A stretch of DNA of 64,000 bases from Budorcas taxicolor (lineage: Eukaryota; Chordata; Mammalia; Artiodactyla; Bovidae), in NCBI RefSeq assembly GCF_023091745.1, contig NC_068910.1:3756272-3820271 (forward strand). The letters are read 5' to 3'. The notes under the pieces were generated by a model. The model saw nothing but the letters and a program-made list of their open reading frames with translations, searched no databases and was not told where the DNA came from. The stretch's first letter is position 1. Every line of letters begins with the position of its first letter. Positions 9,673-20,326 of the stretch are shown here, piece after piece. Both the position numbers and the translations under genes were made by a program.

Positions 9673-10623
9673 CAATTTAAAAGACCATTATAAAAACTAG
9701 CTAAAAGCAGTAGGAAAAGCCATGATTTTGGCACTGATGAAAGCTGATTTCCTATCCTTTAATTTTAAAATTCCATAAATAAAAAAGCATCGATGATAGC
9801 AGAGCAAGAGTGTCTTGATCCTTAAAAGGAGGCACCACATTTTTAAAGATTGGGGTTTCTGAAAACTACTTAAATGGAGCATAAGAAAAGAGAATCCCCA
9901 ACCATTGATGAGGGGTAAGCGATGAGAGCAGCTTTAGAAAATATTCACTTACCTTTTTTACTTGTGAGGGACTGTCAGTTATTTGGGCGAATGTTTAGGT
10001 TCTCTCGCCTCCTCTTCCCCAAACTTTGGGCCATCTTCTTGCTCTCAGAAGAAGGAACTGACCTGACAGTAGCCAAGGTAAGGACTGAGATTCTTCCCTT
10101 CTCCCCGAGCCCTCACCTAGAGACCAGGAGATGGCTAGGCTTGGTGGGAAGAGTGCACTGCCCCTGCTGTCTGACAGTCAGCAATAATGTGGGTCCCTCT
10201 ATGGACGTCGGATGGCCTGTGAGTCCTGAGTGGCCATTAAGCTGTCCCTGAATGGCTTCTTAGGTTCCCCTCTGCTCCCATGTGCCCCCCGTCATGGATC
10301 TGTGCCTGGCATCCCATTGTTAGAGAGAGCTGTGAAGTGTAAGGGGCTTTAATATTACTCACTCAAAAGTTCCTGACACCCTATTATGGACCATGGCCTT
10401 GCGCTGCGGACAAGGAAGTGAGGGACTCTGCCCAGCCTGGTCACAGGAGCACACCTGTGAACCACCAGTGCTGGGAAGACAGCATCACTTTCACTCTGAT
10501 CTGTCCTTGTGTTTCTGTTCACATAGAGCAAGCCACTCAGCTGTGAGCTGTTCATCTTTTCTGAACTAAGCAGTGGGGTATAGGGGAAAGCAAAACCCAA
10601 TGAGGGAACCAAGAGTCCTGGGC

Positions 10624-11876
10624 TTGTTGTTTAGTCACTAAGTCGCATTCGACTCTGCGATTCCAGGAACTGCTGCACACCAGGCTTCCCTGTCCTTCAC
10701 TATCTCCTGGAATTTGCTCAGACTTATGTCCTTTGAGTTGTTGATGCCATCCAAGCATCTCATCCTCTGCTGCCCGTTTCTCCTCTTGCCTTCAATCATT
10801 CCCAGTATCAAGGTCTTTTCCAATGAGTTGCCTCTTTGCATCAGGTGGTCAAAGGATTGGAGCTTCAGTTTCAGCACCAGTCCTTCCAATGAATATTCAG
10901 GGTTGATTTCTTTTAGGATTGACTGATTTGATCTCCCTGTAGTCCAAGGGACTCTCAAGAGTCTTCTCCAGCACCACAGTTGGAAAGCATCAATTCTTTG
11001 GCACACAACCTTCTTTATGGACCAACTCTCATGTCCATACATGACTACATCCATACATACACGCCTTGATGTATGGACCTTTGTCAGCAAAGTAATGTCT
11101 CTGCTTTTTTGATATGCTCTCTAGGTTTGTCATAGCTTTTCTTCCAAGGAGAAAGCATCTTCTACTAATTCATGGCTGCAGTCACCATCCACAGTGATTT
11201 TGGAGCCCAGGAGAAGAAAATCTGTCACTGTTTCCACTTTTCCCCATCTATTTGCCATGAAGTGATGGAGCTGGATGCCATGACCTTAGTTTTTTCAATG
11301 TTGAATTTTAAGCCAGCTTTTTCACTCTCTTCTTTCATCCTCATCAAGAAGCTCTTTAGTTCCTCTTTGTTTTCTGCCGTTAGAGTGGTATCATCTGCAT
11401 ATCTGAGATTGTTGATGTTTCTCCCGGCAATCTAGATTCCAGCTTGTGATTCATCCAGCCTGGCATTTCACATGAGGTACTCTGCATATAAATTAAATAA
11501 ACAGGGTGACATACAGCCTTGATGTACTCCTTTCCCAGTTTGGAACCAGTCTGTTGTTCCATGTCCAGTTTTAACTGTTACTTCTTGACATGCATACAGG
11601 TTTCTCAGAAGACAAGTAAGGTGGTCTGGTAGTCCCATCTCTTTAAGAATTTTCCACAGTTTGTTGTGATCCACACAGTCAAAGGCTTTAGCGTAGCCAG
11701 TAATGTAGAAGCAGATGTTTTTCTGTAATTCCCTTACTTTTTCTATGATCCAACAGATGTTGATGATTTGGTCTCTGTTTCCTCTGCCTTTTCTAAATTC
11801 AGCTTGTACATCTGAAAGTTCATGTTCTGGTGAAGCGTAGCTTGAAAGATTTTGAACATTACCTTGCTAGCATGTG
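10624..11876 (-). mobile_element. BovB LINE, 5'-truncated, with decayed reverse-transcriptase frames
   Basis: About 1.25 kb antisense copy in SYN2 intron 7. Minus-strand translation contains LYGHESWSIKKVV-like and WCWRRLLRVPWTTGRSNQ (11090-10638) and TDWFQTGKGVHQGCMSP (11674-11468), typical of RTE-clade reverse transcriptase C-terminal parts. Frames are broken by stops and shifts, so it is not functional. The longest copy here. Confidence 0.93.
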
Positions 11877-11889
11877 AACCTAGTTTGAC

Positions 11890-12030
11890 TAGATATACAA
11901 TCTTGGATGAGTCAGCTAACCTTTCTGAGTCTCAGTCTCCATGTCTGTAAAGCGGGGGCAAAAATTGCAGCCTACTCACACCAGGGAATTTTCAGTGAGG
12001 CTCTGATGAGGGATTTGGGATGGAGCAGCC
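11890..12030 (+). repeat. MIR-like ancient SINE
   Basis: CAATCTTGGATGAGTCAGC, TCTGAGTCTCAGTCTCCATG and CTGTAAAGCGGGGGCAAAAA. Confidence 0.55.
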
Positions 12031-12359
12031 TCGGAAGGGAATCAGCACTGTACAGATGTGAGGTGTTGTCACTGCCGTAAGGGTCGGCTCTCTGGGCTGG
12101 CACAGGGCTCTGAAGAACCTGCCACATGTCTTGGTTTCCCAGTGTCTGGTATCGGATCTCCAGGGAGGATACTCCTGAGAACTGCTGAGCAGAGAATCAC
12201 ATCATCAGTCTCCTGTCATAGTGAGTGACAAGGCCAGCATGTGGTAGGGAGTGACCGGGCTTTGTCAGTGGATAAGCGTGGCTTTCCTGTCCCTGGGCCA
12301 TCCCCTTCCTCTTGAATGTGTCTCTGTGAGGACTAATTTATAGTTTACTTAAAACCTGT

Positions 12360-12490
12360 ATAATTTGGTCCTCATGGCAACTCTGTGTTTACACAAGGAT
12401 AAAGAAGGCTCAGAGAGGTGAGGTGATTCACCCAAGGTCCCCCAGCCAGTCAAGAGCAAATCCAGAACCAGAAACCAGGTCAATTGCCTC
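12360..12490 (+). repeat. MIR-like ancient SINE
   Basis: GGCTCAGAGAGGTGAGGTGA and CCCAAGGTCCCCCAGCCAGT. Confidence 0.6.
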
Positions 12491-12830
12491 CTCCTTAGTC
12501 CAAGACCAACTGAGTCTGTCTGACACGTGGCCACAGATGGAGGACGCAGGGCAGAAGAGAGGGCTTGGGGACTTGACTCCATGGGCTCCACGTGAGGGAC
12601 GAGGCAGCTTAAGCCTGAAGAGGCCAACCGGCTTGTCCAGAGCCACAGTACCGATAGGGTAGGCCCTCAGTGTTAACTGTTGAAAGAATAAGTGAGCTAG
12701 TAAGGAAGCCACAGGAAGACACTCACTGGAGCCTTGAGGGTGTGTCCAGGGTCAATAGAATTCAGCTTGTGCATACCAAGTCAGCCCAGATACCAAGTGG
12801 GTAGGCTGATGGGAATACTAGACACAATTC

Positions 12831-13061
12831 GTTGTTGTTGTTTAGTTGCTCAGTTGTGTCTGACTCTTTGCAATCCCATGGACTGCAGCATGCCAGGCTT
12901 CCCTGTCCTTTACTATCTCCCGGAGTTTGCCAAACTCATGTCCATTGAGTCAGTGACGCCATCCAACACCTCTGCCACCCTCTTGTCCTCCTGCCCTCAG
13001 TCTTTCCCAGCACCAGGGTCTTTTCCAATGAGTCAACTTTTCGCATCAGGTGGCCAAAGTA
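12831..13061 (-). mobile_element. BovB 3'-end fragment
   Basis: GTTGTTTAGTTGCTCAGTTG, then CCATGGACTGCAGCATGCC, CCCGGAGTTTGCCAAACTC and AATGAGTCAACTTTTCGCAT. Confidence 0.87.
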
Positions 13062-13408
13062 CAAGACACAATATATATCCTCAAGTGGTTAATAGATTTG
13101 TGGACAGAAGACTTAGCTCAGATAACTAAAGTAAAAAGTAGACACAGGATTTGAAGAGTGGTGGAGGCAAAGTCCTCTAGGAATTGTAAGGAGAGCAAGT
13201 GCTCATCAGGTTGAAAAGATCAGGGAAGACTCCAGGGCACCAGGGCAACCTGGGCTGGACCCTTGTAGAAAGGAGGAGAGTATTACGGTTGAGGGGTTGG
13301 CAGCAGAAGCCCGGCTCTCAGGTCAGCAGACAGGCCCCCAGGCTCTGGGTGGGAGAGGCAGGTGGGGACAGCAACCATGAGCTGTCACTTGGTGGGGCCT
13401 TGTTGCAG

Positions 13409-13483
13409 GAGGACGTCAATTTCAGGGAACTGGAAGACAAATACTGGCTCTGCAATGCTGGAGCAGATCGCCATGTCAGACCG
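13409..13483 (+). CDS. SYN2: SYN2 exon 8: C domain
   Basis: 75 nt after a TTGCAG acceptor. It completes Met, then encodes RTSISGNWKTNTGSAMLEQ through SD, and ends with the first two bases of an Arg codon at donor GTGAGT. Too short to stand out as an open frame. It is recognised from the conserved ISGNWKTNTGSAMLEQ block, which lies in the C domain near the nucleotide and dimer contacts. Confidence 0.94.
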
Positions 13484-13957
13484 GTGAGTGAGGGGAGGGG
13501 TGCAGCTCCCCTGTCTGGGGAGGGCGGCTTCCATAGAAGAGGAGATGTAAAAAATGAGTCCGGCCCAAAGGGAGCCTCTAGTCTAGCCAGACAGATGGAA
13601 CACAAAGGCCCAAACACCCAGTTAAGAAGATCAAGCAGGACTGGAGATATGATGGAGAATGATGGAGATAAAGACTGGACTTGCCATCGACGCTCCAGGG
13701 CAGGAGGAGTTACTGTGGGCTGAGCAGCTGCGGGAGGCTGCCTAGAATAGGTGAGACCTGCTCTAAGCTTGGGAAGGTGCAGAGGGCCCAGAGAGCAAAG
13801 CAAGAGGGTGCGTAGATAAGGCAGTGTGCTTGATTCACGGGGGAGGGCTGGGGGTGCGGCCAGGAGAGGTAGAGGCCGCCAGGATCGCATGACCACAAGC
13901 GGGCTAGGTGGGAGCTAGTGCCCCGGCCTCTGGACACTTTCCCCTACCCTACTCCAG

Positions 13958-14060
13958 GTACAAGCTGTGGGTGGACACCTGCTCTGAGATGTTCGGTGGC
14001 CTGGATATCTGTGCCGTCAAAGCTGTGCATGGCAAAGATGGCAAAGACTATATTTTTGAG
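13958..14060 (+). CDS. SYN2: SYN2 exon 9: C domain
   Basis: 103 nt after ACTCCAG, ending at GAG|GTAAGT. It completes Arg and encodes YKLWVDTCSEMFGGLDICAV then KAVHGKDGKDYIFE. In ATP-grasp enzymes the acidic residues of this last strand (IFEV, shared with the next exon) bind metal and phosphate. Confidence 0.96.
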
Positions 14061-15373
14061 GTAAGTCTGGCCCAAAGAGTATCTCAGTAAGAGAAGAGCC
14101 CCAGGGCTGGAGGCCAAGCTCTTGGCTTGAGAGCTGCACGGGTGCACGGACTGCAGTTAGGTTAGAGTCTCCTGAGCCACGGGAAGGTTCCCAGGTGACG
14201 CAGCTGGAGAGTGTGCAGAGCCAAACAGCTGCCAGTAGAGCTGTGGACTCTAACCAGCCAGGCTGACCCACACCACTGGTGGGAGATGCCAGACCCGCGT
14301 CTCTGGGTCCTAGCCTGCCACTCCTCCAGGAAGCCTTCAGTGGATGTGCCATTCTTAGTCTCAGGAAGCTGGCCTTGGGAATCACTGGGTCCAGTCTGCT
14401 CTGCCAGTGAGAGAATGGAGGCCTGATGCCACAAGCAAAGCCACACAGTGAGTCGGTGTCTCAGCTTGGCTAGAACTCAGGTCTCCTGGATGCAGGAGAT
14501 TCTTCTTAGCTCTTCTCTGAGCCCTGGAGACACTTGACTCAGTCTGGGCCTCTGGCGCAACCTTGCTGACCCTTTTCCAATGTTAGAGGGAGAGTCAGTG
14601 GCCATATGTGTCCTTCACACACATTCCTGTCCAGTCTTCCTGAGAGTAGGAGAGGCTCCTTGCCAGGAGTTGGTAGTATTTACAGAGGATTCATGTCTGG
14701 AGCCCAAAGTGGGCTTCAGAATCTACTCCATGGCCTGCTCAGCATGTAACTTCTACATGGTCATACCACCCTCCTCTTGGTGGGCCTTGGTTTTCTTATC
14801 CCTGAATGAGAGAGTTGAACTACGGAGTCTGCGATCCTGGGCAGGCAGACACTTCCTAAAGGAGGAAAACATCGATCTGGATCTTGAGGTACAGGAGGAA
14901 TTGGCTTGGTGGTGAAAGTGAAGGCATCCCAGGTCATGAGCAAAGGCAGGAAGCCAGTCGTTTAATGGGCACAGTATCAGTGGGGACAGAGGTTGTGTGG
15001 GAGAAGAGTCACAGAGGAGAGAACTGCCTTCTAACCAGCGTTAAGGGCATGGCCTTCCATGTTCCTGCTCCCCTGTCTGTCAGCCTCAGAGCCCGGAGCT
15101 GGACTGTCTGCCTGCCCTCTGCCTCTCCCCACCACCCTCAGTCGCCAGACTAAAGTCCCACTGAGCCCTGACCTGCATGAAGTCTGGGGAGGCCCAAGGC
15201 CAAGGCTGCAGGAGAAGGGAACGGAGGCATGCAAAGGAGCATGCCTCCAACTGAAGACACAAGCACCCACTTCACCCCAACCTACCTCTGCTGGCTTAAG
15301 TCCTGCTTGTTCTGAAAGACTGTCCCAGGCCGTGGATGTCTCCTTTCCTAACCAGGTTCCCTTCCTCCCCCAG
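14061..15373 (+). other. SYN2: SYN2 intron 9 (1.3 kb)
   Basis: Between the GTAAGT donor and the CCCCCAG acceptor. No interspersed repeat or other feature recognised; open frames here are short and unconvincing. Confidence 0.8.
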
Positions 15374-15523
15374 GTCATGGACTGTAGTATGCCGCTGATC
15401 GGGGAGCACCAGGTGGAGGACAGACAACTCATCACTGAGCTGGTCATCAGCAAGATGAACCAGCTGCTGTCGAGGACCCCTGTCCTCTCTCCTCAGAGAC
15501 CCTTAACCACCCAGCAGCCACAG
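15374..15523 (+). CDS. SYN2: SYN2 exon 10: end of C domain
   Basis: 150 nt, 50 codons, phase 0 at both ends, between a CCCCCAG acceptor and donor GTAAGC. It encodes VMDCSMPLIGEHQVEDRQLI, then TELVISKMNQLLSR, closing the folded C domain. A short Ser/Pro linker (TPVLSPQRPLTTQQPQ) containing an SP site leads into the variable C-terminal region. Confidence 0.96.
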
Positions 15524-16469
15524 GTAAGCAGGGAGGAGACACAAGGGCAGCCAGGAACCCTTGCCTAGCCCACTGCTCCAGATGGCAGTGGCTCTAGGAC
15601 GGAGCAGAGGTCAGATGCCCACAGGTCTGGGTGGGCTCTCTGGAGTCTTTTCCTTCTCCCTCTTTTTCCCTTCCCTCCCCTCTGGACACCTGATTATCTT
15701 CCATCACCCCTTATAGAAACCTTCTCATCAGCAGTCTGCAGGATCAGCTGTATAACTGTCCAGAGATGGAGTATCAGATCCCTCCCCTCTGAACTTGAGG
15801 ACTCCAGGGAGCCAAGCCCTGTTCCCTCTGGAACTTGTCACCTGGAGTTCTCTGAGGAAGGGCTGGGTCAGGTCTCATTAGCTGCTCAGTGCCTGAGAGA
15901 TCTGTCACACTTGTAGAGAAAGAAGGGTGTTTCTGAGACGCCTGCTGGTCTGGAGAGGGGGAGAGTCGGGTCCCTCATTCTGGGAGAGAGTGACAGGTAG
16001 AATTCAAATAAGAACTCTGCTTTCCTCCCTAGGGGAGACCAGGCAACTTCCTAGTTGCCTGTGGTGTGTGACTCAAGTCAGTCACATCCGCAATGACAGT
16101 ACTCCAGCCACAGGTCTAGTGGGAGATCCACACTGAAGCTTTTGTGAAACCTCAAGCCCTGTGGCTCTAGAGTGGGCCAAAGAAAGGCAGGGACCCTTGG
16201 CCTGAGGGCCTTTAGTCCATCTAGGATGTAGCTCCTTTTTCAAAAATACTGCCAAACTCTTCCCTCCACTGTGTAACAGAGTTGTAACAGCTTGGAACAG
16301 TGAATCCAAGAACTGAGTCCTAGTCTAGCTCCAAACAGCTGTATGACTTTGGGGGGAAGTTACTGCCCTTTTTAGGGTTCAGGTTTTATCATTTGTAAAT
16401 GAAAATCTCTCAGCAATCTTGCTTTCAAGATCCTACTTCAAACATTCAAGGAGGTGGAGTCGAACTCAG

Positions 16470-16675
16470 AATGTGGGCTTTGATGCAAGAACTCTCCAAG
16501 TTTGATAGTTTACTGGCTTTGTGACCTTGAACAAGGACTGCATCTCTGACTCAGGAGAGATCTGAACAATAGCACCTTTATTCTAGGGTTGTTATAAGGA
16601 TCAAATAAAGCAAAGAATATAAACTGTGGCATAGCATATCATAAATGCTCAATAAAGGCTACCTGTGTTATTACG
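16470..16675 (+). repeat. MIR-like ancient SINE
   Basis: TACTGGCTTTGTGACCTTGA, GGTTGTTATAAGGATCAAAT and TAAATGCTCAATAAAGGCTA. Confidence 0.65.
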
Positions 16676-17341
16676 CAAGTAGGCAGCCTCTGGGTGTAGG
16701 TTCCCTCCAGTCTTCGGCTTTGAGGTCATCTCTCCCTTTTCTAAAGATCAGTGCTTTGCTGGGATTATGCTGCAATCAAGAGCCAAGTAATTGGATTCTT
16801 GAAATCGTATGGTAAGAAAGAAGAAAAGGAGGGGGGGAAAAGTATAAACTTGTCTGGTTTATTTAGTATAGAAGCAAATTACCTCCACATTTATCTTCTC
16901 ATCATTTGAGCATCGCCGGATCATAGCATAGAAACACAGTTTACAGTCATAACAATGGACCTGAACCCTCAGGAAAGGATTGCATTTTAGTCAGTGTTTC
17001 ATACTCTGGTTAAGAAGGCCAGAAACATAATGCATAAGAAGTGTTTCTGTAGAAAATGACTAAGATAAAACAACATGGCAAGCGGTAAGTCAGTACCCTC
17101 TCTTGATCTGTCTCCTCCGCCCTTTCTCCACCCCCTATTAATACAAGATGATATCTAAATACCTTTTGAGCTTTAAAGATCTCTCTGAGTAGAATTCTCC
17201 TTCCATCCTGACTGATGCTGGATAGATGAGAGCTTATGGGCCAATGTATGTCTGTGCTGTCTTTGTGCCCAAGTTGAGAGTAGCCCCATGAGGCGGGATG
17301 TCGCCACAGATTGGCGCTTGCGTGTGTTACACACCGTCCGT

Positions 17342-17553
17342 AGGGCTTCGCTGGCAGCCCAGATGGTAAAGAATCTGCCTGCAGTGGAGGAGATCAGGGT
17401 TCAGCCCCTGGGCCAGGAACACCTCATGGAGAAGGGAATGGCTACCTGCTCCAGTATTCTTGCCTGGAGAATTCCACGGACAGAGGAGCCTGGCAGGCAT
17501 CCATCTCCATGGATGGCAGAGTCAGACACACTGAGCCACTAACACTTTCACAT
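17342..17553 (+). mobile_element. Bov-tA SINE
   Basis: GGGCTTCGCTGGCAGCCCAG head; CTGCTCCAGTATTCTTGCC; AGAGTCAGACACACTGAGCC tail. Confidence 0.9.
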
Positions 17554-18084
17554 CTTAGATGGCTCATGCTGTGGGGGCCTCTAAACAAGTACAAAAATCT
17601 GTTCCTGTGCTTTAGGAATATAGTCACCAGATAATTATATAGGGTAATTAGGGTAACACACCTTAGTTGCTTGTTAGAGTTACAAGCCCATTATTTAACT
17701 ATTGTGCTTAACTAGAGGTGATAGAAAGATTTTCCTGGTTGAAATAATATCAGGCCTGCAGTAGATTTTATGATTTAGTAAATCTGATGGCATTACTGTG
17801 TCTTCTGGTCCTAGCTGTCTCAGGGATGGGATTGGCAGGTGGTTGCTCATTCCTGCTCTATAGGAAGAGTGACAAGAGTCCCCTTTCCCCCTGGCCCTCT
17901 GAGAAATCTGAGTATCTGGTAGCTGCTTAAAGAATTTCTGACAGAGTAAGACAGCCAATGTTGCCCAGGCAAGATAAGCAACAGTGGGCTGCTCTGAGGC
18001 CCTGTGAAGGTCCCTTTAGGACTTTTATATATGTGTGCACACCCTCTTGCCTCCTACAGCAAAATCATCCTGACTAGACTGAAG

Positions 18085-18240
18085 GCTATGCCGAGGGCCA
18101 GGAGACCTGAGTTCAGTCTGTTCTTGCCACTGACTCATGAGGTCGCCTTGGGTAGATTTCCTTTTCTTTCTCTGTCTCAGCATCTCTGTGTGTAAAAGGA
18201 AGGGCTGAACCAAGAAATTCACTAAGATCTTTTCTAGCAA
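18085..18240 (+). repeat. MIR-like ancient SINE
   Basis: CCAGGAGACCTGAGTTCAGT, GCCACTGACTCATGAGGTCG and AAGATCTTTTCTAGCAATAA. Confidence 0.55.
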
Positions 18241-18539
18241 TAAAATTTAATTATTTGAAAATTATAGTAACAAAGAAAGACTTTCTCCCTAAAAAAGTGT
18301 TTTCACCCAATGAAAGCATTGATTCTTCTTTCATGTGATTCCCTTACTTTGTGAACATTAAATACTTCAACTTAAATATTTTAAAGAGAAACCCTTCAGA
18401 GTCAAGGCAGGAAACCTGGTAAGGAATGAGCTTCCCTAAACACAGGGACACCTGTAAAAATTCCGTACAGCAAAGCCCTTGTGGCTTCAGGGCGAGTTAT
18501 TATCCACTGAGCTTCACAGTTGAAGTTACAACAGGATAT

Positions 18540-18715
18540 TACAGAAAGCACAGTGTGCTGGGAGTCAAGACACTGAGGGGCCAGTCTCCCTCTGCCAGGA
18601 TGTTACGTGACTGTGGGTGAGTCACTTCCCACCTCTGGACCTGCTTCCTCACCTGTGAAATGGAACTGGGATAGACAATCTTTAGATCCCTTTCAGTTCT
18701 GAGGTCATGTGAAAC
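18540..18715 (+). repeat. MIR-like ancient SINE
   Basis: GACTGTGGGTGAGTCACTTC, CTCACCTGTGAAATGGAACT and GATCCCTTTCAGTTCTGAGG. Confidence 0.65.
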
Positions 18716-20160
18716 CTGAAGTCAGCCCACCTGTGAAATCCACAGACCACCCTTACCCCTGCCACGAGCAGAAAGTTTAGACACTCCCCCAAACCACCCT
18801 CAGGTTTGAGAATTCTCTGGAGGGACTCACAGAACTTCCTGAAAGCCACTGTACTCACAGGTGCATTATGGGAAAGGACACAGATGCAAAAATAAAGGCC
18901 CGAGAGTTCCGAACCCAGAGCCTCTTTTGTCCTTAGGATGTGTTAGTCTCTGGCTTCTGTCTCTGATGCGGCGCCAGGAGTGTTGCCAACCAGGGAAGCT
19001 CACCTGAACTCCAGTGTTCAGGGGTTTTGAGGGTTTCATTTCATAAGCTTGCTTGATTGATTGATCATTTCCTTGAACTCTGGCGTCTCCAACTTTCCCC
19101 TCCCTGGAGGTCAGTCTAATACCACAGGGCCTGAGGGGCCCACCCTGAGTCACCTCATTATCATGCACCATCAAGGGTGGTCTGAGGGGGGCCCCCACCT
19201 TGAATAACAAAGACACTCCTGTCACTCAGGAAATTCCAAAGAGTGTAGAGGCTACTTCCCAAGGCAGGGAGGGGGGTTGTGAATAAAGGCCAGATCTTTC
19301 TTTGGGCAAGGCCAAATTCTTTACTGCATACATAATTAAATTAATTTAGCAAATGTCTCTCAAATACTCTCAAGCCTTATTTGTCTGTGTTTTCTCTGAC
19401 CAGCATAGGCCTAGGCCAAAGTACGTGCTTAAAATTAGTTAGTAGACTTGAGTCGACAGGGATAAATGCAGCATCTTCGTACCGTCCTAGCTCATGCCCA
19501 CCATGCCCTCACCACACCTTTATACTAGCTGCGTCCTCTCTCTGACGTACTCTTTCTGTATTTTTGCATGGCTGGCTCCTTTGAGATCATATAACTGGTT
19601 CTTCCTCAACTGCTGTGTCTCAGGTCTGGCAGAGGCATCCTGGCTACACGAAGGAGCAGTGTAGGCGTGGTCTGCCCAGTACAGTCAGTCGTGGGTAGAA
19701 AAGTCCAACAACAGTAACAAAACCAAGTCTGTCTGCTTTTTCATTATCACTATGTGGTGGCCATTCTATATAAATGACAGTGATAAACCACTCCCACTTA
19801 CTTATCCCTTGATCTGTCAGTGCAATACATATTTGTTGGATGAATTCCAGTTGGAATACGTTTCTTTAACAGCCTTAGCAGCGCACTGGACTTGGGTTGG
19901 AGGTCTTCTGAATGAATTTGGTAGAGTCCAAATGGAAGAGATGCAAACCAAAGCGAGTTTACTTGGGCCTCAGCCAGGGCTTTGAATGGCAATCTGAGCC
20001 CATGGGTGCTGCCACTCTTGTCCGTTCCTCACCATCAGGCTCCCCAGTCCTGGCCTCTTTCTTCCGTGGCTCTGGCAGCTCAGGCTGAGAGAGCCTCTGG
20101 CCTGTGTCACAAGCCCCAGATGCTGCTTCTTGCCCATATTCTAGGTCAAGACCAGGACAG

Positions 20161-20326
20161 ACTTCAGTTCAGTTCAGTCGCTCAGTCATGTGTGACTGTT
20201 TTGACCCCATGGACTGCAGCACACCAGGCTTCCCTGTCCATCACCAACTCCCAGAGCTTGCTCAAATTCATCTCCATCAGGTCAGTGATGCCATCCAACC
20301 ATTTCATCCTCTGCCTTCCCCTTACT
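20161..20326 (-). mobile_element. BovB 3'-end fragment
   Basis: TTCAGTTCAGTTCAGTCGCT start, CATCACCAACTCCCAGAGC and GATGCCATCCAACCATTTC. Confidence 0.88.

Larger units (their letters stand above)
7659..13408 (+). other. SYN2: SYN2 intron 7 (5.75 kb)
   Basis: Filled mainly by a Bov-tA, the 175-bp duplication, a CHR SINE, a truncated Bov-tA, the 1.25 kb BovB copy, two MIR-like pieces and a BovB tail. 7700-8490 and 9680-10620 show no recognised feature. Confidence 0.85.

Noticed and set aside
13318..13896. 192-codon antisense frame across SYN2 exon 8
   Set aside because: It is the reverse complement of a real exon plus flanking intron; the sense exon with GT-AG ends explains the sequence.
15031..15568. 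Long frames on both strands around SYN2 exon 10
   Set aside because: Only 15374-15523 is coding; the extensions cross the splice sites into introns.
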